Assembly: GCA_035518635.1 (NCBI GenBank)
Contig: DATIXI010000023.1
Location: 61,228-125,227, forward strand
Origin: AC-32 sp035518635
GTDB taxonomy: Bacteria > Actinomycetota > Thermoleophilia > Gaiellales > Gaiellaceae
Direction of reading: 5' to 3'
DNA length: 64,000 nucleotides
Positions within the stretch are counted from its first letter, which is position 1; each line of letters begins with the position of its first letter. This document shows positions 56,503 to 64,000 of this stretch, piece by piece. The notes under the pieces are model-generated. The model saw only the letters and a program-made list of their open reading frames with translations. It was not told where the DNA came from and did no database searches. Made by a program: the position numbers and the translations under genes.

Positions 56503-56899
56503 CACTGACCACCTCCGCCAGAACACCGTGAAGCGAGTCCGGGTGCACGAACGCGACCTCGAGCCCGAAGAGCCCGCGGCGCGGCTCGTCGTCGATCAGC
56601 TCGACGCCTTCCGACGCGAGCTCGCCGAGCGCGGCGCCGACGTCGTCGACCTCGAACGCGACGTGGTGCATCCCGGGCCCGCGCTTGTCCAGGAACTTGC
56701 CGACCGGTGTCTCCTCGCCGAGCGAGGCGAGCAGCTCGACCCGGTCGGCGCCGATTCGTAGCGACGCCGCCTCGACGCCCTGCTCCGGAACGGACTCGCG
56801 CCGCTCGAGAGCCGCGCCGAACAGGCGCTCGTACGTCGCAACCGCCTGGTCGAGATCCTCGACCGCGACGCCGAGATGATGGATTCCCCGCGGCTGCAC
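56495..56899 (-). CDS. mce: Methylmalonyl-CoA epimerase
   Basis: 134 aa, a vicinal-oxygen-chelate fold with two beta-alpha-beta-beta-beta modules. Metal ligands fit HHLGVAV near residue 7, MHHVAFEV mid-protein and a C-terminal Glu (GVLAEVV). It interconverts (R)- and (S)-methylmalonyl-CoA in propionate/odd-chain and branched amino-acid breakdown. No mutase gene is present in the window. TAGCAT ends 7 bases before the GTG, so it is probably leaderless. Confidence 0.85.
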   Translation of the reverse strand: MQPRGIHHLGVAVEDLDQAVATYERLFGAALERRESVPEQGVEAASLRIGADRVELLASLGEETPVGKFLDKRGPGMHHVAFEVDDVGAALGELASEGVELIDDEPRRGLFGLEVAFVHPDSLHGVLAEVVSGG

Positions 56900-56906
56900 G
56901 CCGCCG

Positions 56907-56912
56907 ATGCTA
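56907..56912 (-). promoter_or_regulatory. -10 hexamer TAGCAT of the epimerase gene
   Basis: It ends 7 bases before the GTG at 56899 and lies 28 bases from the upstream ftsH stop. Confidence 0.5.
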
Positions 56913-56939
56913 TCGAGGCAAGGGAGCTACCCGCGTCGC

Positions 56940-58445
56940 CTAGTCGGCCACGACGACCCGGACGGTGCCGACCGTCTCCGAGGAGCGCGACTCGGGCTCG
57001 ACTCCGTCGAGCAGCTCGGCCAGCTCGTCCTTGTCGAGCGTCTCCTTGTCCAGGAGCGCGAGCGCGATCCGGTCGAGGGCGGGGCGATGCTTCTGGAGCA
57101 GCCGCAGCGCCTCGTCGAACGCGTGGTCGGTGAGGCGTGCCTGCTCCTCGTCGCGAAGGCGCTTCGTCGCCTCGGAGAGCGCGTAGTTGTCGGCACGCAT
57201 CGTGCGCGAGGCCGCGGCGTTCGACATGCCGTAGTCGAACACCATCGCACGAGTCAGCTCGGTGGCCTTCTCGAGGTCGTTTGCGGCGCCGTTCGTGACG
57301 CGCCCGAAGACGACCTCCTCTGCTGCCCGCCCCGCAAGGTAGACCATCAAAAGGTCCTCGAACTCCTCGGTCGTGTGCAGGTAGCGCTCCTCGCTCGGCA
57401 GGTTCAGCGTGTAGCCGAGCGCCTGCCCGCGCGACACGATCGTCACCTTGTGCACTGGCAGCAGGTCTCCGGTCAGGTGCGACATCACCGCGTGGCCGGC
57501 CTCGTGGTAGGCGAGGATCCGCCGCTCCTTCTCGGTCATCACACGCCGCTGCTGAAGGCCCGCGACGACGCGCTCCATCGCGTCGTCGAAGTCGCACTGG
57601 CGCAGCCGCGACTGGTTCTCTCGACCGGCGAAGATCGCCGCCTCGTTGGCGATGTTCTCCAGCTCGGCGCCGGTGAGGCCTGCGGTCTGGCGCGCGACCG
57701 CCTTCAGGTCGACGTCGTCCGCGAGCGGCTTCCCTCGTGTGTGCACCTCGAGGATCTCCTCGCGACCCGCGAGATCGGGCGCCGCGACGAGCACCTGCCG
57801 GTCGAAGCGCCCGGGCCGCAGGAGCGCCGCGTCCAGGTCCTGGAGCCGGTTCGAGGCTCCCATCACCACGATCTGGTCGCGAGACTCGAAGCCGTCCAGC
57901 TCGACGAGCAGCTGGTTGAGCGTCTGGTCCTGCTCGCGTGAGAAGCCGAAACCGGTCCGCTGCGCACCGACGGCGTCGAGCTCGTCGATGAAGATGATCG
58001 CCGGCGCGTGCTTGCGTGCCTCTTCGAACAGCTTGCGGATGCGCGCCGCGCCGAGGCCCGCGAACATCTCGACGAACGCAGACGCGCTCTGGGCGAAGAA
58101 CTTGGCGCCCGCCTCATGCGCGATCGCGCGCGCGAGCAGAGTCTTGCCGGTGCCCGGAGGGCCGTAGAGCAGGATCCCTTTCGGCACACGTGCGCCGAGT
58201 CGCCCGAACCGCTGTGGGTCGCGTAGGAAGTCGACCACCTCCGCGAGCTCGTTCTTCGCCTCCTCGAGGCCGGCGACGTCGTCCCACGTGACGGACGAGT
58301 AGGAGACCATCGTCTTCGCGGCAGTCACGCGGGGCATCACCTGCAGCGTGCGCCAGAGGATGTAGACCATCAGGACGAGCATCACCGCAAAGAGGAGCGG
58401 CAACCAGTTCGCGACCTCGTCGCGGAGGACGACCAACCAATCCAT
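56940..58445 (-). CDS. ftsH: FtsH-type membrane AAA+ metalloprotease with a single N-terminal span
   Basis: 501 aa against roughly 600-650 for FtsH. It has only one hydrophobic span (residues 14-31) and no periplasmic domain before the AAA module. Walker A GPPGTGKT is at 95-102, Walker B is IIFIDELDAVG, and the second region of homology follows. The zinc site HEAGH starts at His314 and the third ligand region is GAANDLEKAT. It would degrade membrane and unfolded proteins. The missing first span changes the predicted topology of the N-terminus. A paralogue of the standard FtsH is likely elsewhere. Confidence 0.9.
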   Translation of the reverse strand: MDWLVVLRDEVANWLPLLFAVMLVLMVYILWRTLQVMPRVTAAKTMVSYSSVTWDDVAGLEEAKNELAEVVDFLRDPQRFGRLGARVPKGILLYGPPGTGKTLLARAIAHEAGAKFFAQSASAFVEMFAGLGAARIRKLFEEARKHAPAIIFIDELDAVGAQRTGFGFSREQDQTLNQLLVELDGFESRDQIVVMGASNRLQDLDAALLRPGRFDRQVLVAAPDLAGREEILEVHTRGKPLADDVDLKAVARQTAGLTGAELENIANEAAIFAGRENQSRLRQCDFDDAMERVVAGLQQRRVMTEKERRILAYHEAGHAVMSHLTGDLLPVHKVTIVSRGQALGYTLNLPSEERYLHTTEEFEDLLMVYLAGRAAEEVVFGRVTNGAANDLEKATELTRAMVFDYGMSNAAASRTMRADNYALSEATKRLRDEEQARLTDHAFDEALRLLQKHRPALDRIALALLDKETLDKDELAELLDGVEPESRSSETVGTVRVVVAD

Positions 58446-58479
58446 CCTGTCTTAGTTATGGGCCGGTTTCGGAGCCGAG

Positions 58480-59028
58480 TCAACCGCGGCGGGTGCCGAC
58501 GATCGCCGCGGTTTCCGGGGTCGTGAGCAGTTCGAGCGCCGCGATTTCGGGGTGGTTGAGCCAGAACTCGCGCACAGGGTCGTGCTCGGTGCGACCCGGC
58601 GTGAGGTCGTCCATCACGATCGTCCCGCCAGGAGCGAGCAGGCCGACCACGTCCTCGCCGTCGTTCTCGGGGTGCTGCTTGCCGCCGCCGTCGTAGAAGA
58701 GCAGATCGAACGGCGCCTCCGGCGGCATCAGCTCGTGCCAGTCGCCCTGGAGCACGGTGACGTTCTCGTCCTCGGCGAAGAGCTCGGCGGCGGCCCGGGC
58801 CAGCCGCTCGTCGAGCTCGGCGGTCACAAAGGGGACCGTCGGCGGGAGCGCGGAGACGATCCAGGCCGCTCCAACGCCGCATCCGGTCCCGAGCTCGCCG
58901 ACCCTGGTTCGCCCCCGTTGCGCGGCGAGCAGGTGCAGGAGCCGGCCGACCTCGGGGATCGACGAGTGCCCGAAGCCGAGCTCGCGCTCCAGCGCGAGCG
59001 CCCGGGTGACGAGCGGCGGGTCGCTCAA
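58480..59028 (-). CDS. O-methyltransferase family 3-like SAM enzyme
   Basis: 182 aa. The SAM motif I region is VGELGTGCGVGAAWIVSAL near residue 43, followed by an acidic D/E (VTAELDERLA) and FDLLFYDGGGKQ, as in CmcI/COMT-like O-methyltransferases. The substrate is unknown. The TTG start lies 4 bases after the NAPRTase stop, so they share an mRNA. Confidence 0.78.
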   Translation of the reverse strand: MSDPPLVTRALALERELGFGHSSIPEVGRLLHLLAAQRGRTRVGELGTGCGVGAAWIVSALPPTVPFVTAELDERLARAAAELFAEDENVTVLQGDWHELMPPEAPFDLLFYDGGGKQHPENDGEDVVGLLAPGGTIVMDDLTPGRTEHDPVREFWLNHPEIAALELLTTPETAAIVGTRRG

Positions 59029-59032
59029 GCGG

Positions 59033-60115
59033 TCATTCGACGAGCTCGAGGCGCGGGTTCGCGCGGAAGCTACGGCCGGCCTTGGCCGAGGGGCGGCCGT
59101 CGGTCATGACGATGTCGGCCGTGAAGTCGTTCTCCCCGCGGATGAGCGCGGACCCGATGCCGTAGGAATCGACCGGCACGCCACGGGTCTCGAACTCCCG
59201 GATCCGCTCGACGGTAAAGCCCCCGGAGACGACGATCTTGACGCCCTCGAAGCCGTCGTGGTCGAGCGCCTCGCGCACGTTGCGCACGAGCCGCTCGTTG
59301 ACGCCGCGCGGGTCGAAGTCGCCCATCTCTCCCCAGAGCGAGCGGTCCACCAGCTGTCCGGAGGTGTCGAGCCGAACGCCCCAGAGCCGCGGGCCGAGCG
59401 CGCGAGCAACCTCGAGCGCGGTCTTCACCGAGTCGTTGTCGAAGTCGACCAGGACGGTGATGTTGATGTCCGGGTCCGCGTTCTCGGCGAACTTCGTCGC
59501 GGCGAGCACCGTGTTGCCTCCGTACGAACCGATCAGCGCGTGCGGGACGGTCCCGAGACCCCGGCCGCCCCACCACGAGGCCTGCGCCTCGGAGGTGACG
59601 CCGATCTCGGCGCCGACGACCTGGCCGGCAATCCAGGCCGCGTAGCCGTCGCCGGTCTGCACGCGATGGTGATCGTGGCGGGCAGGCATGAAGATGATCG
59701 GCTTCCCGTTCGCGGCCTCGAGGACCCGGACGACGTTCGTGGTGATCAGCGTGCGCCTTGCGAGCACACCGAGATAGGCGGTCTCGAGGTGGGCAAAGCC
59801 CGTGTAGTCGCCCTCGATCGTCAGCACCGAGTCGTAGGGCTCGATCGCGTCGCCGTCGTACAGGGCGTGAACGGTGAGGTCGTCCCAGTCGTCAGCGCAG
59901 AGCTTGAGGATCGCGATCGCCTCGTCGACCCCCCCGAGATACGAGCTCTTCTTCTGGAACACCTGCATGACGACGCGCGGGTGGCGGCCGTCGCGCAGAA
60001 GCACCTGGCGGGTGTGGTTGAAGTACGCGTCGGTGTAGTAGCCCTCCCGCATCTTCTCGACGGGGAGCTCGAAGACCTCGGGCGCAAGGCGCCTAGCTCT
60101 TGTCCGCTGCTCCAT
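59033..60115 (-). CDS. Nicotinate phosphoribosyltransferase family protein
   Basis: 360 aa. Conserved features are FELPVEKMREGYYTDAYFNHTR near the N-terminus, HDHHRVQTGDGYA mid-protein, and the phosphate-binding VSGGFTVERIREFE and IGSALI. These fit the NAPRTase/quinolinate-PRTase fold (nicotinate salvage to NAD), though this short lineage is less well characterised than PncB. The ATG at 60115 overlaps the upstream DUF1385 gene by 23 bases. Confidence 0.82.
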   Translation of the reverse strand: MEQRTRARRLAPEVFELPVEKMREGYYTDAYFNHTRQVLLRDGRHPRVVMQVFQKKSSYLGGVDEAIAILKLCADDWDDLTVHALYDGDAIEPYDSVLTIEGDYTGFAHLETAYLGVLARRTLITTNVVRVLEAANGKPIIFMPARHDHHRVQTGDGYAAWIAGQVVGAEIGVTSEAQASWWGGRGLGTVPHALIGSYGGNTVLAATKFAENADPDINITVLVDFDNDSVKTALEVARALGPRLWGVRLDTSGQLVDRSLWGEMGDFDPRGVNERLVRNVREALDHDGFEGVKIVVSGGFTVERIREFETRGVPVDSYGIGSALIRGENDFTADIVMTDGRPSAKAGRSFRANPRLELVE

Positions 60116-60905
60116 CGGCGTTGCGCTCGAGCTCGAGGCAAGCGGCGAGCGCGGCCTCGGCGACCTCGAGCTGCTCGCGCGTCGGCTCCGCGGTGGCGAA
60201 ACGATGCTGCAGCTCGTGTCCGGGCCGGGCGAGCGCGTGGGCAACGGGGTGGTCGGGGTGGCGCACCATCCAGCCAAAGATCTCCGTCGTCGCGGCAAGC
60301 GCTCCGAGCTGGGCCAGCAACCGCGCCGAGGCGCGCATGTGCTCCGGCGCACGCGAGGCAAGAGCGCCGCCGACAGCGGAGCTCAGCAGAAGCGGGGCGA
60401 GCATGTGCGAGCCGCAGCGCTCGTGCTCCCGCTGGCGCGGGGCGCCGTGCTCATAGCTGCCGATCGAGATGTGCTCGGCGCCGTGGTACGCGGCGAGCTC
60501 CGACCCGCGGAGGGCGAGCGTCGCCGGCACGGCCGAGATCAGACCCGACAGGAGCTCGCGGGCGAGCGGCGTCAGGCGGCGCGACCCCCGGATGACACGG
60601 ACCGCGAGCGCGCTGCCGATCATCGCCCCGACGACCTGGGCCCGCTGGAAGGGGAGCCGCGCCTCGGGTAACTCGCGCCTGATCGCCGGAAGCAGCGCGA
60701 ACATCTCGGCAAAGCGCACGGGGCCGCGCACGAGCGGCGACTGCACCCGGTTCGCGCGAAGGGTCTTGTAGGCCGAGGCGACCTTCAGCTCACCGGCCGG
60801 AGTCCGGACCGCGCAGGCCCACGCGTTCGGGCCGTGCACGAGCACGCCGTTGAGGAGAGCCATCCCGCCGAGCCGCACCTTCTCGTCGCGCTGTTCCTCG
60901 GCCAT
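60093..60905 (-). CDS. DUF1385 family membrane protein (YqhQ-like)
   Basis: 270 aa with about four membrane spans. The family markers GGMALLNGVLVHGPNAWACAVRTPAGEL near the start, AAYHGAEHISIGSYE and the HERCGSH segment are present. Role unknown in bacteria. The start is ATG 60905: TACGCT ends 7 bases upstream, which makes the TTG at 60911 unlikely. Its 3' end overlaps the NAPRTase gene. Confidence 0.82.
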   Translation of the reverse strand: MAEEQRDEKVRLGGMALLNGVLVHGPNAWACAVRTPAGELKVASAYKTLRANRVQSPLVRGPVRFAEMFALLPAIRRELPEARLPFQRAQVVGAMIGSALAVRVIRGSRRLTPLARELLSGLISAVPATLALRGSELAAYHGAEHISIGSYEHGAPRQREHERCGSHMLAPLLLSSAVGGALASRAPEHMRASARLLAQLGALAATTEIFGWMVRHPDHPVAHALARPGHELQHRFATAEPTREQLEVAEAALAACLELERNADGAADKS

Positions 60906-60912
60906 CTGCAAG

Positions 60913-60918
60913 AGCGTA
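60913..60918 (-). promoter_or_regulatory. -10 hexamer TACGCT of the DUF1385 gene
   Basis: It ends 7 bases before ATG 60905; no Shine-Dalgarno. The remaining gap to 61051 holds a weak hairpin (CCCCG...CGGGG, near 60983-61005) and nothing else recognised. Confidence 0.5.
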
Positions 60919-61051
60919 GCGCGCCGTCGGGGAGGCGCGTCCCCACTTTCGGCACGATTTCGCGACCCACGCGCGCGCGTTTCCCCGTTACGCTCGCAGC
61001 GGGGAGGAGGCTACCGGGACCTGCGACGAGAAGCCGGCGAGCGCTCGGCGG

Positions 61052-62335
61052 TCAGCTGCACAGCGTCCGCGCAACGTGCCGGAAGCAGTCGACCCCGAGC
61101 TCGAGGTCGTCGACCGCGACCCGCTCGTCCGCCGAGTGCACGAGCCGCGATGCCTCGCGCGCATCCATCGCCCGCATCGGGAAGAAGCCGTACGCGACCG
61201 TCCCGAACGCCTCACGCAGCCAGTGGCTGTCCGTGAACCCGGCCACGCAGAGCGGCACGGCGGTCGCGTCCGGCTCGACCTCGGCGACGAAGCTCTCGAC
61301 CGCGCTCCAGAGCGGCGTCTCGAGCGGCGAGCGCGTGCCCCCGCGACCCTCGATCCACTCGAGGTCGTAGTCCCCCTCGCCGAGAGCGCCGCGCACGATC
61401 CCTTCGGCCTCTTCCTGCGTCTGCCCCGGGAGCAACCGACAATCGACGTCGATCACGCAGGTCGACGGGACCACGTTCCGCCGCTCGGAGGCGGAGATGA
61501 TCGTCGGTGACAGCGTCAGCGACAGGAGCGGCTCGAGCATCTCGGCGGCGTACGGGTCGAGCCCGCGGGCTGCCTCCAGCACTTGGTCCGGCTCCAACCG
61601 CTCCCCGAAGATCGCAACCACGAGCGCGTCGGTCTCGACGCCCAGCTGCGGCTCTGGGCGGTACGCGGCGAGCCGCTCGATCACGGGCGCCGCCTTGACG
61701 AGGGCGTTGTCCGAGATCCTCGGCATCGACGCATGGCCTCCCCGGCCGTGCACCGTGAGGCGGAAGGGCGAGCTCATCTTCTCGGCGGTCGAGCAGAGGT
61801 AGAACGCGCGGCCGCCGAGCTCGACGCGCTCTCCACCGCCCTCGTTGAGGGCGTAGTCGGCGCGAACCGCGTCGGGGTGCTCGCGGCAGAGCCAGGGCAA
61901 GCCGAAGTCGTCGCCGACCTCTTCGTCGGCAGTCGCAACGAAGATCAGGTCGCCGGCGGGCTCGAACCCTTCCCGGGCGAGCGAGGCGAGAGCGACGGCG
62001 CTCGCCGCCACCTCGCCCTTCATGTCGAGCGCGCCGCGTCCCCAGATCTCGCCGTCCCGGACCTCTCCAGACCAGGGGTCGAGCTGCCACTCGGAGGCAT
62101 CGGCGACGACGGTGTCCGTGTGCGAGAGCAGCAGGAGGCTCGGGCCGTCGCCGCGGCCAGGCAGCCTGGCCACGAGGTTCGCGCGCTCCGGCACCTTGGC
62201 CAGCAGCTGGCTCTCGACCCCGCTCTCGGCGAGGTAGTCGCGTAGGACCTCCGCCGCGAGCGTCTCGTTCCCGGGCGGATTGACCGTGTCAAGCCGGATC
62301 AGCTCACGGAGGAGCTGGGCGGTCTCGTCGCGCAG
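61052..62335 (-). CDS. M20-family zinc peptidase/deacylase, start codon non-standard or unresolved
   Basis: A dinuclear zinc peptidase like ArgE/DapE/carboxypeptidase G2. Metal motifs are LLLLSHTDTVV, GRGALDMKGEVA and DEEVGDD, and the dimerisation domain starts GRGGHASMP. Conserved sequence begins with TAQLLRELIRLDTVNPPGNE, upstream of the first in-frame GTG (62194). No ATG/GTG/TTG exists between that and the TGA stop of the tryptophan dioxygenase gene (62354-62356), which is in the same frame. CTG 62335 is used here as the most economical start; GTC 62347 is also possible. Substrate unknown. Confidence 0.8.
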   Translation of the reverse strand: MRDETAQLLRELIRLDTVNPPGNETLAAEVLRDYLAESGVESQLLAKVPERANLVARLPGRGDGPSLLLLSHTDTVVADASEWQLDPWSGEVRDGEIWGRGALDMKGEVAASAVALASLAREGFEPAGDLIFVATADEEVGDDFGLPWLCREHPDAVRADYALNEGGGERVELGGRAFYLCSTAEKMSSPFRLTVHGRGGHASMPRISDNALVKAAPVIERLAAYRPEPQLGVETDALVVAIFGERLEPDQVLEAARGLDPYAAEMLEPLLSLTLSPTIISASERRNVVPSTCVIDVDCRLLPGQTQEEAEGIVRGALGEGDYDLEWIEGRGGTRSPLETPLWSAVESFVAEVEPDATAVPLCVAGFTDSHWLREAFGTVAYGFFPMRAMDAREASRLVHSADERVAVDDLELGVDCFRHVARTLCS

Positions 62336-62353
62336 GGAGGAGGCGACCGCCGC

Positions 62354-63070
62354 TCAGTCCTCCTCGTTCGAGAGTTGCGTGAGCCGGTTGCGGGCCTGCC
62401 AGAGCTCGGGGTAGAAGCGTTGCTTGATCAGGCCCCCGAGCAGCTCGACGGGCGTGCCCTGCGTGCCGACCACCTGATCCCCGATCACCCGGGCGACGAC
62501 CAGGTAGTGCCGCATGCGCCAGAGCGAGATCCGCTCGTCCCACGCGATCAGCAGCTCGGCCAGCTGGTAGAGGTCCTCGTGCTCGCGGCCCTGGCGGTAG
62601 ACGTCCACGACCGATAGCCCGCGCTCGCGCACGAGGGCGAAGTACGCCTGCCCGAGCCGGGGTGTGACGCGCCGGATCTCGCGGAAGCCCGGCGAGTCGA
62701 AGCCGCTCCCGTGGCCGAGCACCTTGCGGATCGTCTGGTACTCCCAGGGAGACATCTCCTCGAGCATGTCGAGCTGGCGGATCACGTAGTCGAGGCAGAG
62801 CGTGCTGCGCCGGAGCAGCCGCTCGGCCGCCGCCAGATCGCCACTCTCGATGAGGCTAGTCGCCTCCTCGGCCTCGTTCCAGGCGAGCTTCAGCCAGAGC
62901 TCGGATGCCTGGTGGACGGTCTGGAAGAGGAGCTCGTCCCGGTGGGCCCGCTCCTCGGGCGTCTTCTGCAGTGCGAGGAGGTCGTCCGTACGGAGGTAGC
63001 GCTCGTAGTCGCTCGCGCCCTCGCCCTGCAGGATCGGCGCGCTGAAGTCCTCGGCTTCGTGACCCTCCAC
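62354..63070 (-). CDS. Tryptophan 2,3-dioxygenase
   Basis: 238 aa, a haem enzyme that opens the tryptophan indole ring to N-formylkynurenine. Motifs are YERYLRTDDLLALQ, FQTVHQASELWLKL with the active-site His, SPWEYQTIRKVLGHGSGFDSPGFREI, and WRMRHYLVVARVIGDQ with the haem ligand His before GTQGTP. It is shorter than many TDOs but has all motifs. The GTG has TATGCT 6 bases upstream. Divergent from rarA; in frame with the M20 gene that follows. Confidence 0.9.
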   Translation of the reverse strand: MEGHEAEDFSAPILQGEGASDYERYLRTDDLLALQKTPEERAHRDELLFQTVHQASELWLKLAWNEAEEATSLIESGDLAAAERLLRRSTLCLDYVIRQLDMLEEMSPWEYQTIRKVLGHGSGFDSPGFREIRRVTPRLGQAYFALVRERGLSVVDVYRQGREHEDLYQLAELLIAWDERISLWRMRHYLVVARVIGDQVVGTQGTPVELLGGLIKQRFYPELWQARNRLTQLSNEED

Positions 63071-63076
63071 GGCCGG

Positions 63077-63084
63077 AGCATACT
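63077..63084. promoter_or_regulatory. Interleaved bidirectional -10 element (AGCATACT)
   Basis: Minus TATGCT (63082-63077) ends 6 bases before the dioxygenase GTG. Plus CATACT (63079-63084) ends 7 bases before the rarA GTG at 63092. The two hexamers share four base pairs. Confidence 0.5.
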
Positions 63085-63091
63085 TCCCGGC

Positions 63092-64000
63092 GTGAGCGAC
63101 CTCTTTGCCGACGCCGCGCAGGAGCGGATCCGCGAGCAGGCGCCCCTAGCGTTGCGCCTCCGGCCGCGGACGCTCGACGAGTTCGTCGGCCAGGGGGAGG
63201 TGCTCGGCGAGGGAACCGGGCTCCGCCTGGCGATCGCCGGCGACCGCGTCGCGTCGATGATCCTCTTCGGGCCTCCGGGGACGGGGAAGACCACGCTCGC
63301 GCGAATCGTGGCCGAGACCACCGGAGCGGTGTTCGAGGAGCTCTCGGCCGTGTCCGCCTCGGTCTCGGACGTGCGCGGCGTCCTCGCCCGGGCTCGCGAC
63401 CGGCTCGGCGGGTCCGGCCAGCGGACGATCCTCTTCCTGGACGAGATCCACCGGTTCAACAAGGCACAACAGGACGCGCTCCTGCCAGGGGTCGAGGAAG
63501 GATTGATCATCCTGATCGGGGCGACGACCGAGAACCCGTACTTCGAGGTCAACTCGGCGCTTCTTTCCCGCTGCCAGGTCTACGAGCTCGTGCCGCTCTC
63601 CGAGGAGGAGCTGGCGACGATCGTGCGACGAGGCGCCGATGCCCTCCGGGCCGAGATCGACGACGAGCTGATCGGCCTGGTCGCACGGCGCGCCGGGGGC
63701 GATGCCCGCAACGCGCTCACCATCCTCGAGGTGGCCGTCCAGACCGCCGACGGCGTCGTCGGCGAGGATCACGTCGAGGACGCCGCCCGGAAGCGGCCGC
63801 TCGTCTACGACAAGGGTGGTGATGCCCACTACGACTTCGCCTCGGCGTTCATCAAGTCGATGCGCGGCTCCGACCCGGACGCGTCCGTCTACTACTTGGC
63901 CGCGATGCTCGAAGGCGGCGAGGACGCCCGCTTCATCGCGCGGCGGATGATCATCCTGGCCTCGGAGGACATCGGCAACGCCGACCCGCGTGCGCTGCTC
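63092..64000 (+). CDS. rarA: Replication-associated recombination AAA+ ATPase RarA/MgsA (3' end outside window)
   Basis: 303 codons to the window edge. GTG start (M)SDLFADAAQERIREQAPLALRLRPRTLDEFVGQ, the standard RarA opening. Walker A GPPGTGKTT lies near residue 56, Walker B LFLDEIHRFNKAQQDALLP follows, with sensor-1 IGATTENPYFEVNSALLSR and the C-terminal GGDARNALTILE. RarA acts at stalled replication forks. The C-terminal part (SRDIGNADP-type region reached as SEDIGNADPRALL) is cut by the window. Leaderless start is likely. Confidence 0.93.
   Translation, partial: MSDLFADAAQERIREQAPLALRLRPRTLDEFVGQGEVLGEGTGLRLAIAGDRVASMILFGPPGTGKTTLARIVAETTGAVFEELSAVSASVSDVRGVLARARDRLGGSGQRTILFLDEIHRFNKAQQDALLPGVEEGLIILIGATTENPYFEVNSALLSRCQVYELVPLSEEELATIVRRGADALRAEIDDELIGLVARRAGGDARNALTILEVAVQTADGVVGEDHVEDAARKRPLVYDKGGDAHYDFASAFIKSMRGSDPDASVYYLAAMLEGGEDARFIARRMIILASEDIGNADPRALL

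Noticed and set aside
1..64000. CRISPR arrays, insertion sequences, prophage, rRNA operons, replication origin
   Set aside because: No regularly spaced direct repeats, transposase/integrase frames, rRNA sequence or DnaA-box clusters were seen.

Overview
The window is GC-rich (roughly 70%), densely coded bacterial chromosome. Gene content suggests a high-GC actinobacterium, most likely class Thermoleophilia (Gaiellales/Solirubrobacterales type). The grounds are a two-subunit PDH E1, an actinobacterial-style Mrp, a CIRCE-controlled groESL, DUF202/DUF4232/DUF1015 proteins, and heavy use of GTG/TTG starts. The taxonomy is inference. No prophage, insertion sequence or CRISPR array was seen, and no gene-free stretch reaches 300 bases.

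Layout. 1-6.8 kb: a small divergent pair, an ornithine cyclodeaminase-like enzyme, and a branched-chain amino-acid type ABC importer (livH, a livM-livG fusion, a livJ-like lipoprotein). 6.8-10.8 kb: rsgA with a 14-codon leader ORF and terminator, a DUF4232 lipoprotein, a Ni/Co permease, tRNA-Arg(GCG) and ygfZ. 10.9-16 kb: DUF202, a methyltransferase, an SRPBCC protein, groEL/groES under CIRCE, a Nudix hydrolase, an ASCH protein and a zinc-ribbon protein. 16-22.4 kb: PDH E1alpha, E1beta and E2, then lipB, a 66-aa protein, a TMEM175-like channel and lipA, so the 2-oxoacid dehydrogenase sits beside its own lipoylation enzymes. A decayed copy of the lipA 3' end follows. 22.4-30.6 kb: a giant secreted BNR-type propeller protein, a secreted subtilase, fumarase, ferredoxin-NADP reductase and a HesB/IscA protein. 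30.7-44.7 kb: a complete nuoA-N complex I operon. 44.7-54.5 kb: membrane, MBL-fold, DUF1028 and cupin proteins, an LDH2-like enzyme, Mrp, MacB-like ABC parts, IMPase-like, DUF1015 and YhaM-like proteins. 54.5-55.4 kb: arsC-arsR and, divergently, a tiny Cys/Asp peptide. 55.4-64 kb: a YchF-like ATPase, methylmalonyl-CoA epimerase, a short FtsH, an O-methyltransferase, nicotinate phosphoribosyltransferase, DUF1385, M20 peptidase, tryptophan 2,3-dioxygenase and rarA (cut by the window end).

Two things stand out. First, divergent from arsR and across a perfect CATTGA-N6-TCAATG operator lies an 18-codon ORF, MRCDCDCDCDGNCDCGCC, with an excellent Shine-Dalgarno. It is a candidate ultra-short metal/metalloid-binding peptide under ArsR control. 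Second, about a third of the genes have a TANNNT hexamer ending 6-9 bases before the start codon and no Shine-Dalgarno. This implies widespread leaderless transcription. In at least four cases the TAG of that -10 hexamer is the stop codon of the preceding gene.

How the genes work together: pyruvate (or branched-chain 2-oxoacid) oxidation, lipoate attachment, fumarase, Fe-S assembly (HesB, Mrp, YgfZ) and complex I form a respiratory core. The rest are stress (groESL, FtsH, ars), transport and amino-acid/NAD metabolism genes.
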